A DNA stretch of 52,884 bases, taken from a candidate division LCP-89 bacterium. GTDB taxonomy: Bacteria > Electryoneota > B3-LCP. Each line of letters begins with the position of its first letter. Within the stretch, counting starts at the first letter, position 1. A program made the translations under genes and the position numbers. This document shows, piece after piece, positions 42,527 to 52,160 of this stretch. The stretch lies in contig JALGVT010000016.1 of NCBI GenBank assembly GCA_025774555.1, positions 1 through 52,884 of the forward strand. The letters run 5' to 3'. The notes below the pieces were generated by a model. It was given only the letters and a program-made list of their open reading frames with translations, was not told the origin of the DNA and ran no database searches.

Positions 42527-44560
42527 TTATTTAACCAGCACCATCTTCCTCGAAGCCTCAAAGCTGCCAGTGGTCATCCTGTAAAAGTACACTCCTGAAG
42601 ATAGATCCGACGCATCGAAGGTCACTTCATGGTAACCAGCGTCTCGCCAATCATTGACTAATTCAGCGACCTCGCGTCCCTGAAGGTCATAGACAGTAAG
42701 GGTTACATAACTGAAAGCTGAAAGCTGATAGTTGATAGCTGTCGAGGGATTGAAGGGATTTGGATAGACCCTGAATAACTCATGTGAAACAGGCACATTC
42801 TGCTGCGGTTCGACGGAATTAATCGGTCCGAAGTAATCCAGTACTGCCTGCATGACTTCTTCACGAGTGTTGGTACTGTTCAGACCGTTGATGGCTTCGA
42901 AGGGGAAACTGAAGAAGACCACTTTACCAGCATCAGTCTCTTCGTATGCAATCCCTCCATCATAAGCGGCGGTTGAATAAACGAACACTTCTTCGCCCGG
43001 CACGGTTGCGGTCACACCGTCGGGATTTGTACAGGTCCCCGACCCCGCGCCACCAGAATTGCAATCAACGCTCAGAGTGTTCCAAACCGGATCCGGGCCA
43101 GTCCCGTTGAGTTCCTTGTTCATCGTATTGGCGGTGCCAAAGGTGACGTGCAGCATGTCGGTCAGGAAGGTGGGCGCTGAGGCATCCAACCCCTGGGCGA
43201 TATTCTGTCCACTCATAAACAGGTAACCGCCGTCATCCACATAGTCTTCGATCAGAGTTCTCTCTTCCAAAGTGAGCACATCGACGCTGGACCAACCGGT
43301 AAACCAGATCATGATCGGGTAGCCGGCTACGGCTGAAGGGTCGGGCACTCCCATTGTGTTGATATCCCAGTATTCATAGCTCTTGCCGATATTGTCCAGA
43401 GCGGACATGTAGTAGTCTTCCATGATACTGGTGCCGTCGTCATCTACGAGGAGCACTTCAGGCCAACCGATGAAGAGATCGATGTCAAATTCATACATCG
43501 TCTGCAGCGGATCAGAGACCACTTCAACATGAACAGAACTCATATGAGGTTGGGCTGTTAGCGATACCTCGAAAGCCATAGGTACTGTATTGGTACCGGT
43601 ACCACCATTGGGAATGTCCGGGAAGTTTACCGTAGGAGTCGTGACTGTTAGATCCGGATCGGTGGTGCTTAATGTCGCCACGACATTAACCGCAGTTTGG
43701 AAATGTTCGCCGTTTTCAAGGGTAACATAGAGGTACGCTTCTTCGCCGGGTTCTGCTCTACCGTCGTTATTACCGTTATCTTCTAATGTGTAGTCGACGT
43801 ATTGAAGTCCGGGGAAGTCCAGGGGAAACTGCGCTACACATGCTTGTAGAACTTCCCTGTTAGCGTTATCCTGCACAAAAGCTGCGATATCGATGTTTTC
43901 CAGCTCCCAGGTTGGATTAAGCGGGATAATTTCTGTGAAGGTGGTAGTATCGAAAGCTGATACGTTAAAGATCTGCCCATTGCCAGAGGGCGCCATATCC
44001 ATCATGGAGTGGTAGTGATGAGGGTTCCCGTTCGGGGTAGCCGGTAAATAAGTATACCGATCCAGTATCAGCATGTGCAGCATTTTACTGCCGCTAATAG
44101 CCTGATCAGCATAGGTTTTACAGGTTAACTCAATGTTGGAACCATTGAGCGCGGCTTCGATATCCATCCAGATGTGCGAAGATACTGCCAGGCGCGCATT
44201 AATTGCCGCCGTCATGGCTGCTTGGGAACTCGTACTCATCTGGCTGAGCCCGTCACAGCGCATATGCGGAACAGCATTGACCCCGTAATAGTACCTTCTG
44301 GTATTATTTTCACTCGGGTTCGCAAGGTAGAATGGATCATTACCGCTAGGCCAGCTCATGTGATAAGCGATGTCGAAGACCTGGTCCTCGCCCATGGCGA
44401 CCATTACGTTATGCAGATAGGTGTTGGGAATTGCGCAGGGAACACAACCCCAGTTGGTAAAGTCTTCTACCAACACCACGCGATCATAAGCATTACCAAG
44501 ATTAACTACTCCAAAAAGAAGTAGTGTGCTCATAAGAAATGTAAGCAGTTTCTGTCTCAT
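42527..44560 (-). CDS. Omp28-like secreted protein with T9SS type A sorting domain
   Basis: 677 residues, signal peptide LLTFLMSTLLLFGVVNLGNA. The N-terminal thioredoxin-like Omp28 domain (about 25-240) has VVLVEDFTNWGCVPCAIPN, with a CxPC pair. The middle (about 250-370) looks like a CARDB/Ig-like module. About 370-570 resembles a flavodoxin/ThuA-like domain (VLLVDDDGTSIMEDYYMSAL, YLFMSGQNIAQGL). The last 80 residues are a T9SS domain (VYPNPFNPSTAINYQLSAFS ... MVLVK). GGAGAGAG precedes the ATG. It is exported and likely cell-surface anchored; the activity is unknown. Confidence 0.85.
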   Translation of the reverse strand: MRQKLLTFLMSTLLLFGVVNLGNAYDRVVLVEDFTNWGCVPCAIPNTYLHNVMVAMGEDQVFDIAYHMSWPSGNDPFYLANPSENNTRRYYYGVNAVPHMRCDGLSQMSTSSQAAMTAAINARLAVSSHIWMDIEAALNGSNIELTCKTYADQAISGSKMLHMLILDRYTYLPATPNGNPHHYHSMMDMAPSGNGQIFNVSAFDTTTFTEIIPLNPTWELENIDIAAFVQDNANREVLQACVAQFPLDFPGLQYVDYTLEDNGNNDGRAEPGEEAYLYVTLENGEHFQTAVNVVATLSTTDPDLTVTTPTVNFPDIPNGGTGTNTVPMAFEVSLTAQPHMSSVHVEVVSDPLQTMYEFDIDLFIGWPEVLLVDDDGTSIMEDYYMSALDNIGKSYEYWDINTMGVPDPSAVAGYPIMIWFTGWSSVDVLTLEERTLIEDYVDDGGYLFMSGQNIAQGLDASAPTFLTDMLHVTFGTANTMNKELNGTGPDPVWNTLSVDCNSGGAGSGTCTNPDGVTATVPGEEVFVYSTAAYDGGIAYEETDAGKVVFFSFPFEAINGLNSTNTREEVMQAVLDYFGPINSVEPQQNVPVSHELFRVYPNPFNPSTAINYQLSAFSYVTLTVYDLQGREVAELVNDWRDAGYHEVTFDASDLSSGVYFYRMTTGSFEASRKMVLVK

Positions 44561-44709
44561 TTTCTCTCTCCGTGCTTGTTGTTTGAGTTTATTTTATTTA
44601 AATTAACCATTTATGAAATAAGGAATGATCATCGTATTTAATACGAATAGTCGAGCCGAATAATTGGGTTTCGACAAGAATAATTTTTCGATTGACATAA
44701 TATAAATAA

Positions 44710-44739
44710 CAAATGGCAGATCAGATGACCTGCCATTTG
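44710..44739 (-). terminator. Terminator after beta-helix protein gene
   Basis: A 10-base stem CAAATGGCAG/CTGCCATTTG with a 10-base loop, followed on the minus strand by TTATTTATATT. Confidence 0.75.
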
Positions 44740-44764
44740 AAAATTCCATACTTTAGCACAGGGT

Positions 44765-46312
44765 TTACTTCATCAGGATCATCTTTCCATCAGCATGGAA
44801 ATCACCCGCTTCGAGGCGGTAGAGATACACACCTGAGGCGAGATTTGATCCGTCGAAAGTTACCTCATGCATACCGGCGCTACGCCATCCGTCAACCAGA
44901 GTTGTGATCTGTGAACCGGTCAGATCATAAACAGTGAGTTGCACCTTGCTGTTCTGCGGCAGAGCGTAACTGATTGTGGTCTCCGGATTAAACGGATTGG
45001 GATAAGCCGATGACAGGTTGTATTCGTTTGCAGCTATCGGAGGCGCAGGTTGTTCCAGATCCCATCCTGAAATAGACCAGTCGTGAATCTGACCCGTTCC
45101 GCTGTCGTCTCCGATTTTACCGAAGCTGAAGCTATCCCAGGCGTGAACCGTCGCAGGATATACGCCAGCTTTTGCAATGTAGGAATAGTAGCCCGCCGGA
45201 GCGCTGGCTGGCACATTCTGCGTTAAAGTCCTGCTAACGATCCCGCCGACAGGCAGAGTGATCGTACGCAGAATCAGGGGGCTTACGGTTCCCCCTGTGG
45301 GTAGGTCAATCTCTGTCCAAGCATCGATCACTATCACGCTGTCAACGATGTTCGCAACGGTAATGTCAAACTCAACTGTTCCACCAGTGCCTGGAATAAA
45401 GATCGGCATTCCATACGCCTGCAGGTCAACACTGCAAATTGGACTGATATAGTAAAGAGCGCCCTGATCAGCAATCGTGCCATCCGGATCGTTGGGATTT
45501 CCGGGATCACCGGCATCGATGCATGGAGAAGTACTCGCTAACCTGTATCCGCCTGTTTCAAAATTTGGATTCAGGAAGATATTGTAGTACTGATCGCAGG
45601 GGTCTCCGTTGTAATTGGTGGTTGTTAATGATCCAGCTCCAGAAGGGGTGGCGCTGCCGTAGAAGTTACCGCCACTGTTGTTAATGTCATTGTACTCAAT
45701 GGTCGGGCTGCCAGATACGCAGTAGATCCCACTGCATTGGCTGCCTCAACCAGAGGCGGAGTTAGCGGAAACAATGTTACTGTTGATGTCCGGCGAGGCT
45801 CCTGTGGTATAAATTGCGCCGCCGTTTGAAGCGGTATTCCCGGTGATCGTGTTGTGATAAATATCCGGGCTGCCGCCGTTGATGTACATACCACCACCAT
45901 AGCTGCCGTTGTTATTGCGGATGATGCAGCGTTCAATCGTGGGGCTCGCGCCATTGATACGGATACCACCGCCGTAGCTGGTGTTTCCGCTTTTGATGGT
46001 AAATCCATAGACGACTGATGAGTTGGTCTCGCCAGTATGGAAGTAGAAGCCCTGACCGCTGCTCTGACAGTCGATGACAGTTTCTTCAGGACCAAACTCT
46101 GCTTTTACGACGATTGCCCTGCCGCCGAAATTCAGATTCTTGTTACCTGTTCCGGTGTAAGTGCCGCTGGCAACAAGGACTGTGTCACCGGCGTTTGCTG
46201 CGTTAATCCCAGCTTGAATCGTCGTGTACTGACTGGGGACAAGCAGCGTTGCTCCATATGCAGTCATCACCATAAACGTGACTGCAAATAGAATCACAGT
46301 GAGTTTTTTCAT
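44765..46312 (-). pseudogene. T9SS right-handed beta-helix protein interrupted by in-frame TGA
   Basis: The gene runs from the ATG at 46312 (GAAGGGG upstream) to 44765, 515 residues if the TGA at 45746-45748 is read through. Both parts are in the same frame and no other stop codon occurs. Part one: signal peptide (LTVILFAVTFMVMTAYGA) and beta-helix repeats of the form GGGIRINGASPTI / GGGMYINGGSPDI / GGAIYTTGASPDI. The stop falls inside the next repeat (NSASG-stop-GSQCSGIYC, then VSGSPTIEYNDI), so homology continues past it. Part two ends in a T9SS domain (SAYPNPFNPETTISYAL ... MILMK). It is likely a nonsense mutation or base-call error; recoding is less likely, since TGA ends other genes here, for example cbiM and cbiQ. 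Confidence 0.8.
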
Positions 46313-46354
46313 TAATTTCCCCTTCTTTTTTGTTTTTAGCTGGATATTCGTGAT

Positions 46355-46383
46355 AATATAAGTAAAAAAAATCACAATGTCAA
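46355..46383 (-). promoter_or_regulatory. Promoter of beta-helix protein gene
   Basis: TTGACA (46378-46383), 17 bases, TATATT (46355-46360) on the minus strand. Start near 46348, 36 bases before the ATG at 46312, which rules out the longer frame starting at 46375. Confidence 0.85.
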
Positions 46384-46534
46384 GCGATTTATTCGATTCA
46401 AATAATTATTTGACAGTTGATATAGGATTAAATCGTTCCTTTTTGTCTTTTAATACAAAAAGTGTAACATAATACTCTTTGTGTTACACTTTGCTTCAGG
46501 AAGCTGTGTGAACAGAATTATCGTTTCCGTTTGC

Positions 46535-46563
46535 TTGATTTTGCTTTTTTATTTAGTTATATT
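46535..46563 (+). promoter_or_regulatory. Promoter upstream of small orphan gene
   Basis: TTGATT (46535-46540), 17 bases, TATATT (46558-46563). Start near 46570, about 100 bases before the ATG at 46672. Confidence 0.65.
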
Positions 46564-46671
46564 ATTAAATTATGCTAAAATGCGTCACTCTATAATCCCC
46601 GACTTCAACGCCGGAATCATCGCATCCTGAAAAACAGTCAGAACATAATATATTAAACGAGGCAGCCTGAT

Positions 46672-46866
46672 ATGAAAAAGATTAAATTCAACAATCAGCA
46701 GGATCTTCAAGTTGTTATCGGGATTCTGGAAAAACATGATGTCGAGTTCACCTGGGACATGTACGATCACCGGCATATTCTTCATCTGGGGCATGTGAAC
46801 ATCGACCATGTGAAGCTTGCTTTAGAAAATTGCAAAGTGCCGTATAAGATCATCGATTATTCATAA
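46672..46866 (+). CDS. Small uncharacterised protein
   Basis: 64 residues, not recognised. Pattern: MKKIKFNNQQDLQVVIGILE, then HDVEFTWDMYDHRHILHLGH and a closing VKLALENCKVPYKIIDY. The predicted beta-alpha-beta-beta-alpha-beta order and length look like a compact ferredoxin-like fold; it is rich in His and Asp. A promoter of consensus type lies 100 bases upstream and mfd starts 94 bases downstream. Good coding character and an ATG preceded by GAGG at a long distance support a real gene; function not assigned. Confidence 0.6.
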   Translation: MKKIKFNNQQDLQVVIGILEKHDVEFTWDMYDHRHILHLGHVNIDHVKLALENCKVPYKIIDYS

Positions 46867-46960
46867 TCTGGCGTGGTAATAAGTCTGTATGAAATAAAGA
46901 AGGGATCACTGAATTACTCCCTGTTGTAATAGCGGTATTAGTTCGTCCTGATTTAAAAAT

Positions 46961-49900
46961 ATGTCCTCCCTTGAAACGCTGAAAAGCCTGCTTCACAGGC
47001 ACGCATCTCTGGATAAAATTCCATCTCTACTCGGAGAAAATGAGCAGCTTATTCTGCGCGGCGTGCCCGGCATTCTGAAAGCATTCGTCATTTCCCGTTT
47101 GGTTGAAACCGGCAGACGAGTGCTGTGGATCGCCTCGCGCAGCGCTCTTCGGGAAGTAGCTCTCGCAGATTTGAATCAGCTACTCAAGGATGATGAAACA
47201 GGACTCCTCCCAGCGCCCGATTCCAAAGACGATATAACACCTTTTGAAGCGCGTATATTCCGTGCTCGAGCGTTGCAGCATTGGACGTCACCGCGTCCTT
47301 TCGCGCTGGTCACTGAAGCAGCGGCAACCTGGCTGACTCTCCTCCCGTCTAAAGTTAACCTTGATCGAGTCAGGATCAATCTCCAGCCAGGCATAACGCT
47401 GGAACGCGACGAGTTAGCCGGAAAACTGGTCGACGCGGGCTATCAACGCTGTGACATTGTAGAGAACCGCGGCGAGTACGCTATTCGAGGGCATATCCTC
47501 GATCTCTTCCCTTTTACGCATGACAGACCGATTCGAGTCGAGTACTGGGGGAACAAGGTTGAATCGCTCCGCTCCTTCGATCCGCTGACTCAGAGGACAG
47601 TCGAGCATCTGGACAATGAGCGACTTTTTCTGTCAAAATTGGAGGAAGAGAGCGGCGCTTCCATAGAAGCTTATATGCAGGATGATGATGTGATCTTCGT
47701 AGAGGAACCGGATGACATTGCGTTAATTGCCAGGGAAGCGGGCGCCGAGGATTCCTGGCAGAAATTACTTTCCGGACGAAAAGTGATCTATTGGGGTACT
47801 CCAGGGAAAGAGATCACCCGTATCGATATCGGAGGAATTCCGCAGGATGATTTTGGGGGACACATACAACGTTTTACAGATCACCTGACAAAGAACAATA
47901 TTGATGGACAGCCCGTTTTTATTTCATGTGAAAGCGAGGGACAGTTGGATCGCTTGCGGGAATTGCTCATCGACCGCAATGCCGATCCTATGCCGCATCT
48001 TTTCACGGCACAGTTATCGGGTGGATTCAAGCTGTCTGATAACGGACCGGTCCTCTATACCGATCATCAGATATTCCGCCGTCCAAGAAGGCGGAGGTCT
48101 TATTTTCGCCTGCGAAATTTCTCTCCTATTATACGCACTAATACCCTGAAAAGAGGGGATTTTGTCGTTCATGAAGATTACGGTATTGGGCGATATTCCG
48201 GTTTGAAGAACATCAGGGTAGGGGGACATGCGAGAGAGTGTCTTCATATCGAGTACAAAGCTAATACAGCGCTCTATATTCGTCTTGAATCCTTAAAGAA
48301 AGTACAGAAGTATTCGGGGCGCGAGGGCTTCATCCCGCCATTGACTCGAATTGGCGGCAGCGAATGGGAAAAGATACGAAAGCGGACTCGCAAAGCTGTC
48401 AAGGAATTAGCCGGAGATCTGCTGAAGCTCTACGCCAGGCGTTCTGTTAATCAGGGATTTTCTTTTGAGAAAGATGATTCTATTCAGCTTGAACTCGAAG
48501 CCGGTTTTGAATTTGAGGAGACTCCTGACCAGCTCAAGGCTATCAACGCGGTTAAACAGGATATGGAAGTGCCGAGAACGATGGATCGTCTGGTCTGCGG
48601 AGACGTTGGTTACGGGAAGACGGAAGTCGCACTGAGGGCTGCGTTTAAGGCTGTGCTTTCGGGAAAACAAGTCGGAGTGCTGGTGCCGACGACGCTGCTT
48701 GCTCAACAGCATTTTCAGACTTTCAACAGCAGGCTGCACGATGCTCCAATCGAGATCGAAATGCTCTCGAGATTTCGTTCAAAGCGGCAGCAGAAGGAGA
48801 TCACTGAAAAAGCAAGAAAGGGAAGAATCGATATCCTTATTGGAACACACCGTCTGCTATCCAGGGACGTAGTGTTTAAGAATCTGGGCTTACTGATTGT
48901 CGATGAAGAACACCGCTTTGGCGTCAGGCATAAAGAGCGGATAAAGAGTATGCGGTCTCAGATAGACGTGCTGACATTGACCGCCACTCCTATACCGCGG
49001 ACTCTACACTTGGCGCTTATAGGCGCGCGTGACATGTCGCTGATTCAGACTGCTCCTCAAGATCGTCTGCCGATAGAGACTGAGATAGCGCCGTTTTCCC
49101 AGGACCTTATCACCGACGCCATCCTGCACGAACTCGAACGCGGAGGTCAGGTATATTTTGTCCATAATCGCGTTCAATCCATCAATGTTATCAGAGAGAT
49201 GCTCCAGCGTTGGCTGCCACAGGTTCGCTTCGCGGTGGCTCACGGACAGATGCCCGAGAAGCAGTTGGAAACCACGATGGGCGATTTTCTGGATATGAAA
49301 TATGACTGTCTGATCTCAACTATGATCATCGAATCTGGTTTGGATTTGCCCAACGTCAATACGATGATCGTCAACCGGGCTGACCGTTTTGGATTAGCGC
49401 AGCTTTATCAACTGCGCGGCAGGATCGGCAGATCGAACCGGCAGGCTTATGCTTACCTGCTCACTCCACCTAATCTGTCAGTATCCAATCCTGCGCGAAA
49501 GCGGCTCGATGCCATCCGCTACCGCAGTTACTTAGGAGCTGGTTACCAGATCGCTATGCACGATCTTGAAATTCGGGGCGCCGGTGAGGTTTTCGGCGCG
49601 AGGCAATCGGGATTTATTCACTCTGTGGGTTTCGATCTCTACCAGAAGATGCTCGCAGAGTCGATTAATGAATTAAAACAAGACGCCAATATCGACGGAA
49701 AACAAAGCGGCAGATCATCTGACCAATTAGAGCCTAAGATTGATTTCCCCTTTGACGCTTTTCTGCCGGGTGATTACATCGAAGGAGCGGAACAGAGGCT
49801 CGATATTTACAAACGTCTAAGCGAAGCAGAGAATCGTGACATTCTGAAAAGCTTGATAGATGAAACTGTTGACCGGTACGGTTCGCCTCCAATACAGGCG

Positions 49901-50176
49901 CAATCTTTATTCGATCTGATCGAGCTGAAGCTTGGATGCGCGCGCGCCGGCTTAACAAAACTGGAGCTGTATGAAGACTATCTAACAGCGGAATTCTTCT
50001 CACAAAATGGAGATGACTGGCACGACAGATTGAACAATATTGTGAACAAATGGCATGAGCTTCCGATTGAGTTTTCTGGCAGTGATCCAGTTAAGATATT
50101 GATAAGATGGGGAGCGCATTCACAGTGGGATGACAGAATTATATATGTGAAGGATATCCTGGGCAGGATCGACTGA
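46961..50176 (+). CDS. mfd: Transcription-repair coupling factor Mfd
   Basis: 1071 residues, near full length. N-terminal UvrB-like domains (about 1-330), RNA-polymerase-interacting domain (about 395-460; RGDFVVHEDYGIGRYSGL), then superfamily 2 translocase: Walker A VCGDVGYGKTEVALRAAFKA, LVPTTLLAQQHFQTF, LIVDEEHRFGVRHKERIK (DEEH box), LTLTATPIPRTLHLAL, and motif VI-like QLRGRIGRSNRQAYAYLL. The C-terminal TRCF domain is about 920-1060. It displaces stalled RNA polymerase and recruits UvrA. The ATG lacks a strong ribosome site. Confidence 0.97.
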   Translation: MSSLETLKSLLHRHASLDKIPSLLGENEQLILRGVPGILKAFVISRLVETGRRVLWIASRSALREVALADLNQLLKDDETGLLPAPDSKDDITPFEARIFRARALQHWTSPRPFALVTEAAATWLTLLPSKVNLDRVRINLQPGITLERDELAGKLVDAGYQRCDIVENRGEYAIRGHILDLFPFTHDRPIRVEYWGNKVESLRSFDPLTQRTVEHLDNERLFLSKLEEESGASIEAYMQDDDVIFVEEPDDIALIAREAGAEDSWQKLLSGRKVIYWGTPGKEITRIDIGGIPQDDFGGHIQRFTDHLTKNNIDGQPVFISCESEGQLDRLRELLIDRNADPMPHLFTAQLSGGFKLSDNGPVLYTDHQIFRRPRRRRSYFRLRNFSPIIRTNTLKRGDFVVHEDYGIGRYSGLKNIRVGGHARECLHIEYKANTALYIRLESLKKVQKYSGREGFIPPLTRIGGSEWEKIRKRTRKAVKELAGDLLKLYARRSVNQGFSFEKDDSIQLELEAGFEFEETPDQLKAINAVKQDMEVPRTMDRLVCGDVGYGKTEVALRAAFKAVLSGKQVGVLVPTTLLAQQHFQTFNSRLHDAPIEIEMLSRFRSKRQQKEITEKARKGRIDILIGTHRLLSRDVVFKNLGLLIVDEEHRFGVRHKERIKSMRSQIDVLTLTATPIPRTLHLALIGARDMSLIQTAPQDRLPIETEIAPFSQDLITDAILHELERGGQVYFVHNRVQSINVIREMLQRWLPQVRFAVAHGQMPEKQLETTMGDFLDMKYDCLISTMIIESGLDLPNVNTMIVNRADRFGLAQLYQLRGRIGRSNRQAYAYLLTPPNLSVSNPARKRLDAIRYRSYLGAGYQIAMHDLEIRGAGEVFGARQSGFIHSVGFDLYQKMLAESINELKQDANIDGKQSGRSSDQLEPKIDFPFDAFLPGDYIEGAEQRLDIYKRLSEAENRDILKSLIDETVDRYGSPPIQAQSLFDLIELKLGCARAGLTKLELYEDYLTAEFFSQNGDDWHDRLNNIVNKWHELPIEFSGSDPVKILIRWGAHSQWDDRIIYVKDILGRID

Positions 50177-50295
50177 AATTTCTTGTATTGAAAAGCGATA
50201 TCGACGGGATCATTTACAAAATTGTAAGGTATAAGAAAAGATAAACCCGAAAAATCAATAATTGACTTTGAACATATTAGGAGGAGGAGTACCAC

Positions 50296-52155
50296 ATGTT
50301 GAAGACATCTTCACAATATAACCCCCGAAGAGCCGCCAGCCAAATCAGAATCAAACTATCAAGGTCATTACCCTTGATCGTTCCGGCACTCTTCGCTTTT
50401 ATCCTGTTTGCCGGCGGCTGCGCAAAGAAAGAAGAAATTGTCGCAAAAGCAGGTAAAAAAGGAGTTACCGTTTCTGAATATAAGGAAGCAATGCTGCGAC
50501 GCTTCCGCACCGAGGAGTTTGCCGCGAAGCGTGGTTTGGAAGAACGCCAAAAAGTTGTCCAAACTCTGGTCGAGGGCAAGTTAAAACTCCAGGATGCGTA
50601 TAGAATGGGTCTGGACAAGGATTCAACGGTTGTCGCCAACGCTTCTGAAAAAGAGAAGCACGCCGCGGTTCAGGAACTGTATAAAGTTGAAGTTCTTGAT
50701 ATGATCATCCCACCCGAAGCTATCAGAGAATATTATGACAAAATGGGAGAAGAAATCCATGCCCGTCATATCCTGTTTAAATCCTATGTGGATATGACGC
50801 CCAACGAACTGGACACACTTAAAGCGCGCGCCGAAAAAGTGCTTGCTCAATTAAAAACGGGCGCTGATTTTGACTCTATGGCAAGAGCGCTCTCTGAGGA
50901 TGCTACCACCGCGCAGAGAGGCGGCGATCTTGGTTACTTCTCCTGGGGCAAGATGGTGGATGAGTTCCAGGATGCTGCTTTCGCGATGAAAATAGGCGAG
51001 ATGAGCGATTTGGTTCAATCCCAATATGGCTTCCACATTATCAGGTTGGAAGACCGCCGCCAGACTGAAAAAATGCCTGAGTTTGAAGATGAAGAGGATA
51101 ATATTCGTTTAAACTTGAGGCGCGTTTACCAGAAAGAACTATCGGAAGCAGCAGCGGCTTATCTTGAAAAGCTCAAGGAAGAGGCGGGATTGTGGTTCGA
51201 TTACGCGAATATTCAGAAGATACTTGATAAGGTCAGCGATCCATCGGTGCCGCGCAATCAGGATTACTTCGCGAACTTCAGTGAAGAGGAGAAAAACTGG
51301 GCAGTCGCCGTTGTTAAAGGGGATACTATCACTGTTAGAACCCTGTCAGAAGAAACAGCCAAGACCGGACCTCCCCGCTGGCGAGATCAAAAAGCTATCA
51401 TTCAGACAATAGAGAGGATGTTCCTGCCGGACATGCTGGCAGATCGAGCGCGAGCGATTGGCATTTATAAACACAAAACCGTGAAGGATACTTACAAAAC
51501 CAACCTTGAACTCGAGATGATCCGCCAGATAGAAAAAGTCCAGGTGGATGACAAAATCGACCTTTCTGATGACATCCTGCTTGAATACTATAAAGAACAT
51601 CCTGTGGATTTCCAAACCGATTCGACGGTAGAAGTGCAGGAGATTTACATACTCGTCAGAGGAGAGGATGATAAAGACGAATCTTATGCAAAGATGGTTG
51701 CAAAGAAAGCCAAAAGCGGTGAGAACTTCACGAAACTGGTGAAGAAATACAATGACCGGAAATCCACGATGGGACGCGATGGGAAAATTGGTCCGATCAC
51801 CAGTCGTCAATACGGCGCTATGGGAATAGAAGCCTTCAAACTTGAGATAGGCGAAGTCGGCGGACCGATTAAGATGGGAACCCGGGGTTACTCGGTTATA
51901 AAGCTGTTGGATAAAACTCCTGCCCGTGTCAAGCCGTTCGAAGAGTGTAAAACTCAGGTGGAACGTGCCTATCAAATGGAACAGACACAGACGATACGCA
52001 AAGATTGGATGGCAGAGCTTGAAGACCGTTATAAAGTCACGATTTACGACGACAAACTGATGGAGGTTCTGCCGCAGCCAGAAGAGGTCGCTGCCGACAC
52101 TTCCAAGAAGGAAGAGCCGAAATTCAGGACTATACCTATCGGCGGTGAAAACTGA
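50296..52155 (+). CDS. SurA-like peptidyl-prolyl isomerase lipoprotein with two parvulin domains
   Basis: 619 residues. Lipoprotein signal: IVPALFAFILFAGGC, lipidated Cys near residue 41. A SurA-N-like helical region (about 45-150), first parvulin domain (about 151-255; EIHARHILFKSYVDMTPNEL, ARALSEDATTAQRGGDLGYF, QYGFHIIRLED), a linker, and a second parvulin-like domain (about 445-560; VEVQEIYILVRGEDDKDES, DGKIGPI, GYSVIKLLDK). It acts as a periplasmic chaperone and isomerase for outer-membrane proteins. A strong AGGAGGAGG precedes the ATG. It follows mfd by 119 bases and is followed after five bases by a second, shorter relative. Confidence 0.92.
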   Translation: MLKTSSQYNPRRAASQIRIKLSRSLPLIVPALFAFILFAGGCAKKEEIVAKAGKKGVTVSEYKEAMLRRFRTEEFAAKRGLEERQKVVQTLVEGKLKLQDAYRMGLDKDSTVVANASEKEKHAAVQELYKVEVLDMIIPPEAIREYYDKMGEEIHARHILFKSYVDMTPNELDTLKARAEKVLAQLKTGADFDSMARALSEDATTAQRGGDLGYFSWGKMVDEFQDAAFAMKIGEMSDLVQSQYGFHIIRLEDRRQTEKMPEFEDEEDNIRLNLRRVYQKELSEAAAAYLEKLKEEAGLWFDYANIQKILDKVSDPSVPRNQDYFANFSEEEKNWAVAVVKGDTITVRTLSEETAKTGPPRWRDQKAIIQTIERMFLPDMLADRARAIGIYKHKTVKDTYKTNLELEMIRQIEKVQVDDKIDLSDDILLEYYKEHPVDFQTDSTVEVQEIYILVRGEDDKDESYAKMVAKKAKSGENFTKLVKKYNDRKSTMGRDGKIGPITSRQYGAMGIEAFKLEIGEVGGPIKMGTRGYSVIKLLDKTPARVKPFEECKTQVERAYQMEQTQTIRKDWMAELEDRYKVTIYDDKLMEVLPQPEEVAADTSKKEEPKFRTIPIGGEN

Positions 52156-52160
52156 GCTAA

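Noticed and set aside
45410..45748. Frameshift or two separate genes in the beta-helix locus
   Set aside because: Both parts are in the same reading frame, no other stop codon occurs between them, and repeat homology spans the gap; a single TGA explains the break.
44765..46312. Genome-wide recoding of TGA
   Set aside because: TGA is used as a normal stop codon in cbiM, cbiQ and the kinase gene, where the following gene starts at or over it.
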